Source of the DNA: Liolophura sinensis
Taxonomy: Eukaryota > Mollusca > Polyplacophora > Chitonida > Chitonidae
DNA length: 64,000 nt
Direction: 5' to 3'
Assembly (NCBI RefSeq): GCF_032854445.1
Contig: NC_088295.1
Location: 14,617,385 to 14,681,384 of the forward strand
In this document: one piece after another, positions 35,176 through 47,916 of the stretch
Position numbering within the stretch: the first letter of the stretch is position 1
Layout of the letters: each line of letters opens with the position of its first letter
Position numbers and translations under genes: made by a program
The notes under the pieces: model-generated
What the model saw: the letters and a program-made list of their open reading frames with translations, nothing else
Databases searched by the model: none
Told to the model about the DNA's origin: nothing

Positions 35176-35423
35176 CATTCACTAACCTGGAACTCGGTAT
35201 TTTCCTCATTGTGTCTGTCAAAGCTGTACGCTACAAAAACATGTTGTTTTTCAATTCTGTGGTAATTCTGTCTTCATATCACCTAACGACCGTAATGTCA
35301 CAACTGTCACATATGTACCTGATGGATCTGCAGGAAATCAAACTTTGCCAACCGGCTTTACGGACAGCTTTGACACTTTGAGGACGGCGCTGGTGACAGG
35401 ACCAAGTTCCAGGTTAGTGAATG
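35176..35423. mobile_element. Possible foldback/MITE-like element
   Basis: A perfect 19-bp inverted repeat (CATTCACTAACCTGGAACT at 35176-35194; its complement at 35405-35423) continues imperfectly inward, with GTCAAAGCTGT present in both arms, so the arms are about 55-60 bp. No target-site duplication was recognised. Confidence 0.6.
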
Positions 35424-37040
35424 TAACAGTTCAGAGCGATTAATGTGTAAGCTAAGCTGGGAACATGGCCAACTGATCTCACTGCTAAGCCAACAACAGC
35501 CTTGTTCGTTGCCTTACATACCTTGAAAAGTTTTTCTTCAAGAATATGGCTCCTATGTGCAATCTGTTCTTTATCTATAACTGCATAGTCTGTTTTCATC
35601 GATAGTAATATTTTTACTCATGAAATGTAAATCCAGTTCAAAGTGCATTGCTCTCTATATACAACACAATGTACTGAACAGAACAACGATGGCAATTAAC
35701 ACCGCATTTTCTTCAAGCGCTACTTTACTGATTCCACATCACACTAAACAACATTCTGAATTCGTGATAATCACACATGCCTGAATCCACCCATAGCCTG
35801 CCTCACAAGGAATTAATGATGCCACGCCATACAAGATTTAAGTTGCGTGAAGTACTCGACCTGCAAATAATCTCTGTATTAGCCCTGGTAATTTCATTAA
35901 GCTTCAGCGATAAAAAGTTTATTGAGGATTGCAATCGACTCCATTAACTCACAGTTTAGCAGTAATTCATTTTGAACATTGCAAGCATGTGGTAATAAAA
36001 ACAAAAAAGTAATTCGTTGTTTTATAACAATGTATAACACTAGGACAGTTCCTGAATTTTTATACGTTTGTTTGAACGCCTTGACATGTGCAATGAAAAT
36101 TGTTTTTCTAGACCAGACATGCAAACTTATTTGTCACTGATGGTCACAACCCTAAAATACCAGACGGACAGTTTTCTGCATCTATATTTGGGGAGTAACA
36201 AGACACATGTATAATATATAATCTGACACGTTCAAAATAATACAGCATCGGAAATAATAAGACGAAATGTCAACTGCGTGTAATATTTCAAACCACCGTC
36301 TTGTTTATTTTATGCAGCAGTTCTCGTGTCAGGCATGCCGACTTATTTGTTCGGATGATGGTGCTGATGTGCACAGCTGTCTGGCGTATTTCGGTCGATT
36401 TGACCTCATCGCACCTGGCCACGTGGGCTCATGCGGCCTAGCCTGTTCTGTTTTTTTTTTTTTTTTTTTTTTTTTTTTGTTGTTTTTTTTTTAATTTATC
36501 CGTTTCTGCTTACCTGACTGACCGAACTAAAAACATTTCAGTAAGAAGCCGGTAGTCAGGTATATGCATGGGTGCAGGAATGTACCATGAAAGGCGCTGT
36601 CGGATCAGTGACTGTGTTCTGACCAGTGAGGGTATAACTTGTCTCCATATCTCGCTATCAAACGTTATATGATCTGGAGTTATAACAATATAATAGTAAT
36701 GGGGGGAAGTGAAGAGGTGTTATAAATGCTGCTGCATGTAGATTACACCCTGTCACCATGCATTTATATTTCTAGCTGACTCGGTTAACTACACCACAAC
36801 TGTTAACGACGGACTACATGTATTTATAAAAACACACGTAGTAATGTGTAAACGCCTTGCTATTTTTATTTGAATGTAGACGTCTTATCCATAAACGCGT
36901 TACATAAGTATGTTGGGACTACATACGCATGCATTTTCGTTAAAACGCAGACATCCTTTTTATAGCATCAAAGGTTTTCAGTAAATGATTTCCACGTTTT
37001 CTTCAAAACATTGGTGTTATCGTATAAGTTAGACACACCA
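35424..37040. other. Intergenic with a long poly(T) tract
   Basis: A T28 run (36451-36478) followed by GTTG and more T to 36492 is the only distinct feature. It could be the poly(A) end of a minus-strand retroposed copy, but no body was recognised to its right. Confidence 0.5.
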
Positions 37041-37087
37041 CGAATTGGCTGAAATATTGCTAAAGTGGCTTTAAATCGCAGTCATCC
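37041..37087 (+). mobile_element. SINE tail remnant
   Basis: TTGGCTGAAATATTGCTAAA followed by GTGGCTTTAAATCGCA matches the tail motif at 55620-55685. Confidence 0.5.
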
Positions 37088-37439
37088 ACTACAGTAAGCT
37101 GAAGGTCGCATATTCGAATTTCCCCACATACATTAATCCTGATGATCAATTCGTCGTTAGCTTTTATAACCGTTCCAAAAAAAAAAACAATATCACTACA
37201 CAAACTCTCTGGAAAATGAAAACGTATAAAGTGAGAAAGTAGGGTGGATTCCTGACTTGCAAAGTGAAGCAGTCCACACCTGTCAGTGATACCAGGGAAA
37301 AACGGAACAAATGTTTTATGCGTACAAATTTAATCAGGATATAAATCGCCCACCATTCTGTAGTATACAGGCCTATATATTGTCGGTAATGAAAATAGCT
37401 CTCACTGCACGGCGACATTACTTCACACGATGAATATAC

Positions 37440-37625
37440 CGTCCCTAGACCCACGCAGGTTAAGCGGAATCAGACACAGTTATGAAGCAGAGCCTATTTT
37501 ATGATAGACTTTTTTGCCGTCTAAAAGTAGTTATATGCTATGTAGGTCTTGCGATTATCGACCCAGAAAGTCCTTAATGGTTAAAGACTTGTACATGAAT
37601 GTCAGTGTCGACTCTTGGATTCTAC
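37440..37625. repeat. Dispersed repeat copy
   Basis: Its left part is the inverse of the segment near 31925-31970 (AGGTTAAGCGGAATCAGACA), and its right part is a direct relative of 32225-32300. This mixed orientation suggests rearranged mobile-element pieces. Confidence 0.5.
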
Positions 37626-39740
37626 ATGATGCAATTTGTCAAATATTTCTGATATACAGCAACTAACACATCATGTCTTGCTTGGTATTTCGTTTCCATC
37701 TTCACACAAACAAAGAACATATGTCATTGGGTCAGTGGTGCCAGCCCTCCTTCAAGGCCAATTCTGTGTCTGAATCTGATGACATCTACGGGAAATTCGT
37801 CAGTGGCAGAGCGGTATATTACAATTAATGTAGTACCATTCCGGAATGAAAGTCAGTCTGGGAAGATCACGTGCTAACAATCACATAAATGACGGACTTT
37901 GATGCTACACTTCAATAAGTCTATTGGTTAAGTGGTATCCTTGATGGGCGTAATTAGTATAATTTACACATAAGTGATGTGCTTTATTGCATTTGGTAAA
38001 ATCTTCCTGTTTTCAAATTTGCCTTAATAGAGGCTTCACTGGGTATGCGGGTGCTTAGCAACTGACTAGCCCTCAAAGCCGGCGTTCGATGATGAAAATC
38101 GTTAACTGTTATCTTAAGTCTCCGCTGGGCACGAATAACGCACGAAATTAGCGCTGAGATTTATTTGTGTTGCAGAGCAATTTGTGAAAGTCACAAAAAG
38201 CTCCGAACGTAAGTTTCGTAGCTCTCCACAGTCGCTCGTGTTTATTTAGACCAGTGAAGAGGGAGCTGGTTCAGCTTTCGTGTTGGAAACAAAGAGACAA
38301 TTGAATCAGAGTAAACACATGCAGGCCTGAAAGGAAGTTTATGAAGGTTAGGCAATAAAATGGAATCATACAGACCTACGTTAAGGGTATGTAATGTGGT
38401 TTTCGATGTTCGATGGGCGATTTCCCGAAGAATTCTCGTAGAGAGATCTTGACAGTAAAACCGCCAATACAGTCACGCGGTGTACAGATCAGTCAAGGAA
38501 TATTTAAGGGGGGATATGACGTTAAGTCCACGCTGTGATTTCCGAAAAAAATGAGGTATAAATCTGTATGAAACTTTCATTGGAATTAGACAGGGTAAGT
38601 GTGCAACCTCAAGGAAGTGCTACTCCAAGAATGCAATGTCACGTTAGATTTATGTGATAACTGAAAGATACGACGGTAAATCTGTCAACAGAGAGCAGAA
38701 GAGAGCCGAATTTGCCCCCATGGCCCCTTGTATAACGTAAACATTACATAAAACCTGAGTGTTTCCCCTATCAACAGCCCATTTGCATCAGGCAATGGAG
38801 AAGCAAGATTTTATCGGTCACATCATGTAAATTTTTTTGCCTTCAAATCCTTCTCTTTGAAGTGACTGTATCCTTCATTCCAAGATCGGCTCAGCTTCGC
38901 ATTCGAATCTCACCGACAATCATCCAGAAAATTTCCCTCCGGCCGTAATCGACATGGCATTGCCAAAAACGACATGTGCTCAGAAAACCATTCTAAACTG
39001 CATGTGTTGATCCATTTATTTTGCTTCTGTTGTCCAAGACATAAGATCTGACAGGTAAGCACAGCGCCAATGTTTTTCTATGGTTAAAACGGTACATAAG
39101 ATATCATGTTATTACCCACACATAATGAGCAATACCATAAGCACTGATTACAGCCTTATATGAGTTTTTCTAACATATAGTTATGCATGTAACCACAGGG
39201 ACCTTATATGGCTGAACCGTAGTATGGAGCACAAAACATTTACACCTTAATTTTATACAACGTGTTAAATGTTCACTCGGAAGGCCTTGCTCTCTGACAG
39301 CAAACTTGAAGTAGGCTTTTCTCCAAATGTCAATAGAGCATTTCCTCGAAATAAATGTACATCCTACTTTTATGTCCAGGCCAAGTTTTAGTGTCTTGGA
39401 CACTGTGTATGTAGTATAAAGTCCGCCTTGGGACTTAGGTAATGGAACATATATCCTTATTTTGGCCGAGGCGGGTTGCTATATACAGGAGCCGTGCTCT
39501 GTATACCACATCAGTCCAGTCACTGATAATAACACTGCATTTTGCAAATGTTCACAAAAGGTGCCAAGGAAAATCGATCAAGTTGCGTAAAATGGGGTCC
39601 CAGACTTCACCGTAAACATGACAGAGGAGAAAATTTCCGAAAAGGGAACCGTTGCTTAGAATCTGTTCGTTTTATTACACAATGATTGATATTCTGCTGA
39701 TTGCTCTAAAGCCAGGGTTTACAGAGTGGGTAGAGGTCAC
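37626..39740. other. No gene recognised
   Basis: A possible tRNA-like SINE fragment sits at about 38030-38095 (GACTAGCCCTCAAAGCCGG). The rest shows no exon or repeat that I can support. Confidence 0.4.
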
Positions 39741-40523
39741 AGGTGTTTCACGCTGTACACAATACATATAAAATAGCAATCATAGACACCAGTCTACGAT
39801 CCCTGGATGTTTCACGTTGCACACAATACATGTAATATGGCAAACATCGACATCGGCCTACGATCCACGGATGTTTCACGGTGTTCACAGTGCATATAAC
39901 ATAGAAAACACTGACACCAGTCTGCCATCACCCTGGTATTTCACGCTGAAACCAGTCCGTCATCCCCGAATGCATCACGCTGTACAGAGTCGTGTAATAT
40001 GACAACCATCCGGACACCAGTCTGCGATCACTAGGTGTGTCGATTTTTGCCATGTTATATGATTCCCCTGGTATCGCACGGTGTGCACAGTGCACATAAC
40101 ATAGCAAATGTCGACACCAGTCTACAATTCCCTTGGTGTTTCACGCTGTAGCCAGTACATATAACATGGTAAAAATCGACACCAGTTAACATTTCTAAGG
40201 TGTTTCACGGTGTACACAGTACGTATAACATAGCAAACGTCAACACCAGTCTACGATTCCCTTGGTGTTTCACGCTGTAGCCAGTACATATACCATGGCA
40301 AACATCAACACCAGTCTACGATCACTAGTTGTGTCATGCTGTAGTTAGTACATATAGCATGACAAACAGCGACAACAGTGTGCTCTCCCCGGGTGTTTCA
40401 CGATGTAGTGAGTACATATATAGCATAGCAAACATCGAGAGCATTCTGTGATTTCCCTGGTATTTCACGCTGTAGTCAGTACATATAACATGGCAAACAT
40501 CTATACCAGTTTACACTGTACAC
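39741..40523 (+). repeat. Degenerate ~63-bp tandem repeat, about 12 copies
   Basis: The words GTGTTTCACGCTGTA, AGTACATATAACATGGCAAA and CGACACCAGTCTACGAT recur in order at about 60-65 base spacing with substitutions and small deletions. Copies differ noticeably, so the array is old. Confidence 0.93.
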
Positions 40524-40714
40524 AGGATACACAGGATTATGTTGTATACATGTACATATTACGTGACACACATCGACATCGGCATACTCAGCTGAATGAG
40601 GAGTAAAATTGTCCCAATAAGAAGCCGAAAAGTCGCAGTAATATTTACTCAGCCACATAGATAAAAAACGAGCAGGTAACATTCAAGACTCTGTATCTCC
40701 AAGTCTGTTAGCGG

Positions 40715-40715
<1 letters not shown>

Positions 40716-40793
<78 letters not shown>
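40716..40793. repeat. (TA)39 microsatellite
   Basis: 78 bases of uninterrupted alternating TA follow just downstream of the ~63-bp array. Confidence 0.98.
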
Positions 40794-40797
<4 letters not shown>

Positions 40798-42440
40798 TCG
40801 ATTCATACACCCCGTAATTAACGATGACTTGCCTACTAATATTTACCTCGCACAAAACTGTTATGTAATAAACTGTCGCCTTCATGCATGATGACGGTGA
40901 AATAAACTGCATATAATAGCCTATGTTTGGCCATATGTAGACTCCCAGTGCAATATTTACTGGTGAATTAGCTCCCTACACAACGAGGCAGTGTCGTTTT
41001 ACGGCATTATATGTCACAGTAAGAGGCAAGGCTTGCACGTCACGCATTGCTACATCTTGGCCAATTATTTGTAGATTCACCAACAAGTGAACTGTGCTGA
41101 TTTCAAATCTAACTCGTGTGCGCCTTGTTCAATACACAAGTAGTACAGCCTGTGGCTTCTGTTAACCGTGAAGTACGACAATCAATGTGTTTTGGGTGTC
41201 ATAACTTGTCGTAAGATTTGCTTATTGTGAAATAACATAAATTGATCATACGTGTAAAATAATGGAAATCCTTTCGACGGCAAAAAAAAAAAAAAAATCA
41301 AAAACAGAATGCAGAGAAGAGGTTGTCCAGTCGCTGTTCTCCTGGGAGCCGTTCTTTAAATAGGTATGACTACAGAAGTGCTGCCTTCAGCTGAAATATT
41401 ACACTAATATTCCCAAGAGAATAGTACATGGTTTGGTCATAACTATGGGCAGACAGATGTCAATCTATAGATGGAAATCTAGGATACTGAAGGCGTCTCT
41501 GAGAGTACATTCCTCAGTGCTCTTCATTGTAATTTTACCAAACATTTGGATATTAGTGCAGTGTGTAGTGTAATAGCAATCCCCCACTTGACCGTATATC
41601 CTCGAGCTGGAATCTATTTGTCGTCAATTTGATGAAGATGAAGAGGACTGGCAATTAACTGAGAAATAGAATTTACGTGTAGGATAAACACTGTATTCTG
41701 TACATTAACAGACAATGAGGACTCGGTATGTGGCAATTACTGAGTATAGATTGCATCAATTAGCCGATTGTTTTTCTCATCACCTCAATGACATCCGTAT
41801 TTCACAATCTGACCGGACACAATATTCACCGATCAACGTATAATGAGGACAGGGCGCGGCCGTTTCCATTTATTTAGTAGCACAGAACATTTCCAAAGGT
41901 GAAACTGTCAGTGAAAACCCACCATGAATTCACTTGGTGTGTCGTCATTTTATATCTGTGTGATTGAACCCATGTTTGGGTTAAGTCTACGCATTTGACA
42001 TTCCATACATTTACTGTGTCGTAATTATCCACAATTATGACCGAGTGAGTGGATACAATTTGTATTCCATATACGAACAGATTGTCACTTGGCGCCATTC
42101 AGAGTTTTGTCGTCTGCCGACCAAGTTTTGTACGGTTGTAATCAGTTCATAACAGTGACTACTGTATTCACAAAGATTAGCATTTTTCAAGTGGAACATT
42201 TAATTTCATTCTGATTGATTCATCCCCCTTACAGGACAGCTTAAAGAGGTTTTTGAGACGTCTGATTAATTTCATTTTCAGGAAAATTTAAGAGTTCGTC
42301 TCAAAAGTATCAATTTAAGGCCTTCCTATGCCTGTGAAAGCGAATTTCTGCATTCTAACTTTAGGTGAAATACAGTATACGATGAAACTGTGGAATGAAG
42401 ACGGCTGTCAACAACACTATTCCGAATTTATGAAGGATAG
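40794..42440. other. No gene recognised
   Basis: An A-run of about 17 bases lies at 41282-41298. Otherwise AT-rich with no supported feature. Confidence 0.4.
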
Positions 42441-42443
42441 TGC

Positions 42444-42476
42444 TGAAGGTCACGCTGAAGGTCATGTTGAAGGTCA
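42444..42476 (+). promoter_or_regulatory. Triple TGAAGGTCA nuclear-receptor-like half-sites
   Basis: TGAAGGTCA occurs at 42444, 42456 and 42468, a strict 12-bp spacing. The extended half-site TNAAGGTCA is the known monomer site of ERR and FTZ-F1/SF-1 type receptors. The run also lies in a short + frame as (EGH)n, so it may be no more than a 12-bp tandem repeat. No promoter was identified nearby. Confidence 0.4.
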
Positions 42477-42479
42477 TAT

Positions 42480-44649
42480 GCAAATAATGAGAAGAGAAAA
42501 GTCGTATGACCCGACCTAGATGTGACATGTGAAGTCGTGGTCAACCAGTGTAAACAGAAGTTTCCTTAATTGAAAAGGAAAAGTAAAATTAATAATCTTG
42601 ACACAAAGAATATTGTTTTATTTTTGCTTAGGTTCGTCAAAGGTTTGTTCAGCCAGGTGCTGTTTGTATTTCTCTTTATGTAAAATAATTTCTCTTTATG
42701 CGAATAATCACTTTTTCTGTTTATTTGACTACATGCATGTGAAGGTGCCATCCTCTGAAATGTGTAAGTCAGAATCTTTTTTATCATGATTCAGAATCTT
42801 TTTCAAGTGAACGATCTTTATTCGGCTCAATTAAGGAAATAGCCTATCATCTGCTTGGGAAATTCCTGTCACTCAAAACAGACATACAGAGTGGTATTTC
42901 AGATTGGAGGACGATTTTCGTCTGCTGTAAAATAAACGTCTGAATCTCGATGAAAATGATCTATTTCCGCTTAAGTTTCAAGGCGAATGTTAATCTTGAC
43001 AAGGATGGATAGAGCGCCACCTGTTCTATAATTTTGCACTTCCGGCTCGGGGCTTAACTGTCTAGAGGTTGGAATAAACAAGGCACGCAGACGCCAGCGT
43101 TCTATATATATCCAGATGCATGCCTTCATTAATCTGATTGAGGTTCTAATAGTTTGACAAAGTAAACAAACAGGGTTAATCAATAGACACTGTTGGTTAA
43201 ATCGATGCGTGATTTAACTTCCACATATCAAACAGCTATCATGTAACAAACGTGAACGCATATGTTTCATTTCTCGTGTGTTGGTACCATTCTTATATAT
43301 ACACGCACCAATAGGAGCTGAAGTCTCCCCGAAGCCTCCAATTTGTCAATTTATAACTCGTGATCTTAAAAACTGTACCCGTAATATAGTTCATGTTATT
43401 GGCTGTTTCAAAAATGCGTATCCTGTAAATCTATGTTCAAAGGACATATTCCATGCATTTACAATAACATGAGTTTGGATCTCGAGTGAAGTAAATATTG
43501 AACCATTCCTAGAGTTTATGAATTCCACAGTGGGTTAACTAATCAGGCAACGCAGGCTACATGTATTTATCATTTATACTAAAATACAAATCACTGACGG
43601 AACATTTATCATGAGTCGTAAAATAATTTATTGATTATAAGGTCTGTATAATTACAAGAAGCTTAGAGGCCTGTTATTCATGAGGAACGTGGAGGTTGCT
43701 TTTTGTGACAGAGCCATCAATAACCTATAACAGAGGAAAAAACGGTGTGTTGACCAAGTCACCTGGTCCGTGCCAGCTTCCATTACATGTACTCTGCTGA
43801 CCAGTTTCACCGTCGGAACTTGTTTTGTCAAAGTATTTGTACAGTGCCAGTCATTCTCCCCGAAGAGAATCGGTTCCAAAGAATGTTATATGCAGATTTC
43901 CAATATGAGGCAGACTTAGCTTTGAGTCTCAAAGAGTCGTCGATCACGAGCTACCGAAGCTTATGTGGCTTGGATAGCGTACTTTTATGTATCTTTTACG
44001 CTACGACTGCTCCCTCCTCCACCCGCCAAACCCTCCCGCCCCACCAACAACTGCCTCCAACCTACATGACAGGGTCGATTTCTAGGTTTAGAGGCAGAAA
44101 TACATCTACCGTGACCCCAAACACTTAACTGATCATCTATTCATGAGATTCTTCTATAGAACTGACAAACGATGGAATCCCTTTGAGCTAGGTTCTATGA
44201 AGGATTAGTGGCGTCGCTAATGGTAACGGAAATCACGGACCTTTGCCTCCAACTTTCTTGGCACATTCACGGAGATGGCTAATGTACAGGAAGTGGCTAT
44301 AGATAAATAACACCTTGACATTTCTCAAGATTTTCCTGTCTGAATACCTAACATGTTCATCAAAAGAATTTCATCGCATTTGCTCAATTTCCTAAAGCTT
44401 ATGAAGAAATAGTTCGGGTACAGTGGACAAGTTACAAGTACCTAGTATGTGATTCTTAAATTTTCCTTCTTTTTTACGCAAATGCGTCAAAATTTAACAA
44501 TACGGGGGAAAAAACCAAAAGATTAATGTTGCTATCCAAGAGATTTATGGCCAAACCATAATTATGCTTGCTATTTAATGTGTAGCAAGTCAAATAAATG
44601 ATAAAGCCATCAAACAGAAGTATGGATGCACACAGTCAAATTAAAGTAG
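42480..44649. other. No gene recognised
   Basis: Short frames on both strands (for example 43787-44128 +) lack splice context and domain features. Confidence 0.4.
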
Positions 44650-46045
44650 CATTATTGGGGCCGTTTACTACATGTATGCCTGATCCATCTGCCAGAACTA
44701 TTGGTGCGGCTTACTAGGTGTATGCCTGATCCATCTGCCAGAACTATTGGTGCGGGTTACTAGATGTATGCCTAATCCATCTGCCAGAACTATCAGTGCG
44801 GCTTACTACATGTATGCCTGATCCATCTGCCAGAACTATTGGTGCGGTTTTCCACATGTATGCCTGATCCATCTGCCAGAACTATTGGTGCGGTTTGCTA
44901 CATGTATGCCTGATCCATCTGCCAGAACTATTGGTTCGGCTTACTAGATGTATGCCTGATTCATCTGCCAGAACTATCAGTGCGGCTTACTACATGTATG
45001 CCTGATCCATCTGCCAGAACTATTGGTGCGGCTTACTACATGTATGCCTGATCCATCTGCCAGGACTATTGGTTCGGCTTACTACATGTATGCCTGATCC
45101 ATCTGCCAGAACTATCAGTGCGGCTTACTACATGTATGCCTGATCCATGTGCAAGAACTATTGGTGCGGCTTACTACATATATGTCTGATCCATTTGCCA
45201 GAACTACTGGTGCGGCTTACTACGTGTATGCCTGATCCATCTGCCAGAACTATTGGTGCGGCTTACTACATGTATGCCTGATCCATCTGCCAAAACAATT
45301 GGTGCGGCTTATTACATGTATGCCTGATCCATCTGCCAAAACAATTGGTGCGGCTTACTACATGTATGCCTGATCCATCTGCCAGAACTATTAGTGCGGC
45401 TTACTACATGTATACCTGATCCATCTGCCAGAACTATCAGTGCGGCTTACTACATGTATGCCTGATCCATCTGCCAGAACTATTAGTGCGGCTTACTACA
45501 TGTATACCTGATCCATCTGCCAAAACAATTGGTGCGGCTTACTAGATGTATGCCTGATCCATTTGCCAGAACTATTGGTGCGGCTTACTACATGTATGCC
45601 TGATCCATCTGCCAGAACTATTGGTGCGGCTTACTACATGTATACCTGATCAACCCGCCAGAACTATTGCTTCGGCTTACTACATGTATGCCTGATCCAT
45701 CTGCCAGAACTATTAGAGCAGCTTACTACATGTATGCCTGATCCATCTGCCAGAACTATTGGTGCGGCTTACTACATGTATGCCTGATCCATCTGCCAGA
45801 ACTATTAGTGCGGCTTACTACATGTATGCCTGATCCATCTGCCAGAACTACTGACGCAGCTTACCAGATGTATGCCGAATACATCGGTCAGAACTGTCGG
45901 CAGAGGAGGTAAGATTTATTCCGAATCCATATAGCTGCCAGGAATACTGGTAAATCTTCACAGGTATATGCTGAATAGGTCTTCTAGAGCTATTGGTGCG
46001 TGTCAGATTTGTGCCGAATACGTCTTCCAGAACTATCAATGCAGC
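44650..46045 (+). repeat. 46-bp minisatellite, about 30 copies
   Basis: The unit contains CTTACTACATGTATGCCTGA, TCCATCTGCC and AGAACTATTGGTGCGG. About 26 central copies differ by only one to a few bases (ATTGG/ATCAG/ATTAG variants). The last four or so, from about 45850, are strongly diverged and contain short length changes. Confidence 0.97.
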
Positions 46046-47303
46046 CAGTCAGAGGTAGGCTATATAACATCTCCACTTGCTACAACTATGGGTGTAGTCG
46101 ATAAATCACAATAAAATGGCGATTTTACTCCTTCTATTACTCCAAAAAATGTTAAGAATAAGGATAGTAATGACCTACTTTCGAATAAGAATGACATGAT
46201 TTTTTATTTCCTCTATTGTCGTTTAACGCTAAACTCAAGAATTTCTCACTTACGATGGCGGACAGTAGTCTACATTGCAAATGGAAAATCGGAGTACCCA
46301 GGGTAACCACCTACCTCTGGCCAGTGGTTAGATATATAGTACTGAGCTATATTCTACTCTACAGCCGGAGTCTGCAGTTAAATTCATGTAAGATTACATG
46401 AGAGTGCACTGCAAACTGTGTATTTACCACCAGTGTCCCTCATTCGCTGCGGAAACCAAATTTATACTTGCCTAATATGAAGTTGTTAGTTGCAAAAATC
46501 TCTTTATCCATGCATTGAACAGGTAAGCGCAATTATGAAAGCACTCTGAAGAGAGACCAATGTAATGGGATTTAAGGTCCGAAAGCTGGTACAAATTAAA
46601 GGTAAAAATGTTGAAATCAGTTTGTCTAACTATGGTAAGAATGAGTATAATGTCGATGAATATGCATGGTATGGAAAACGCAGTAGTTCTTACAGTTGCC
46701 AAGGTAATAAATCTAAATCCAGCCTCTGCAGCGGCGAAAGGTATTATGAAAGACTTTCCCATTTTTCACTTTGATTCTCAAACGATCGCTCATTCCAGAC
46801 GATCCGAAATATCCAGTCTAGACAGAAATAGGTAACACTGATACATAGAAGCGAATGGTGGCGTGTCGTTTGAGATGATCTGAACAGCTCACATGCAGGC
46901 AGACAACGAGAAGCCCAGCCATTCACAATTCAGAACAGTATGATTCATCTGACATTGAAAAGGTCATCAATTTACTTTTTAGTCCATTGAAAATAGAATT
47001 TATTGTTGTTATTGTTTTGGTGTCTCATTATAATCTTTTGGGTGAAAGCTGTAATTTTCATTTAGGGACAATTTTGGACGAGACTATCTTCCCCGTGTAG
47101 TATCTGGCTTGTCTTGGTCGCTGCACATTTTGTTTCATACACTCCACACACTTCTCTGAATGCAAATTGTAATGCTGAATTACATTTGTACATAGGTATA
47201 TTATACAGGTACAGCATATGGAGGTAATAGGAATGTTCCAGTGACTCTGAGAAACCATTGAGGGAATCATTTTGATAACTTGACAGATCCCTTTACTATA
47301 ATA
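46046..47303. other. No gene recognised
   Basis: AT-rich single-copy-looking sequence. Overlapping short frames on both strands around 46470-46930 show no domain. Confidence 0.4.
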
Positions 47304-47305
47304 TA

Positions 47306-47916
47306 CAGTGCAACAAAAGTAAGTTCCGCCCAAAACGTTGTTTGATATCTCCTGTGGTGTGTACCAGATCGCAATGAAATTCTGCACACACTATCCCAGT
47401 AATCCGTGTTATATCAAGAATTAACGTGCAAGAGCAGTTGTGCGCTAATGGGCATGCGCAAACAGAAAATCGGTTTTCATTTCATATAGGCGTCAACCAG
47501 ATTTCGACAATGTTGTGTTGATGAGGCGTGCGATCCGACGTTGCGGGATGGATAACCACTCTTCCTGAAGGTTGCGTCTCAGACCTGATGAAGGTCATGT
47601 TTAACCGCATGAATTTCTTGTGGTGTGTGTCATGTCCTAACGCCCACCCGCACGAATATTTCAGGGCTGGTAACACGAATTCTCTGATGAAATCAAAATT
47701 TGGCGGTGAAAAATCTGGTTGACTCCTTTTGTGAAATTTTCAACATCGACCGATTTTCATTTTGCGCATGCCCATTAGCGCACAACTGCACCTGCACGTT
47801 AATCCTTGATATACCACGTCCGCCGGATGGTGCGTGCAAAATTTGATTGCGAACTGGTACATATCAAGGGAGATATCAAACAACGTTTTAGGGGGGAACT
47901 TACTTTTGTTGCACTG
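47306..47916 (-). mobile_element. Tc1/mariner-like element with ~200-bp inverted repeats, internally deleted
   Basis: The ends are CAGTGCAACAAAAGTAAGTT and its complement (right end 47916). The inverted repeats stay alignable for about 200 bp, including CAAAACGTTGTTTGATATCT on the left and GTGCGCTAATGGGCATGCGC in both arms. The left flank is TA, the target Tc1/mariner elements use; the right flank is TT then TATA. On the minus strand near 47508-47573 a frame reads LQEEWLSIPQRRIARLI, resembling the C-terminus of Tc1-like transposases. The DDE catalytic region is missing, so the element is non-autonomous. Confidence 0.88.

Noticed and set aside
43787-44128. 113-codon + strand ORF
   Set aside because: No domain, signal or splice context; a competing frame lies on the other strand.
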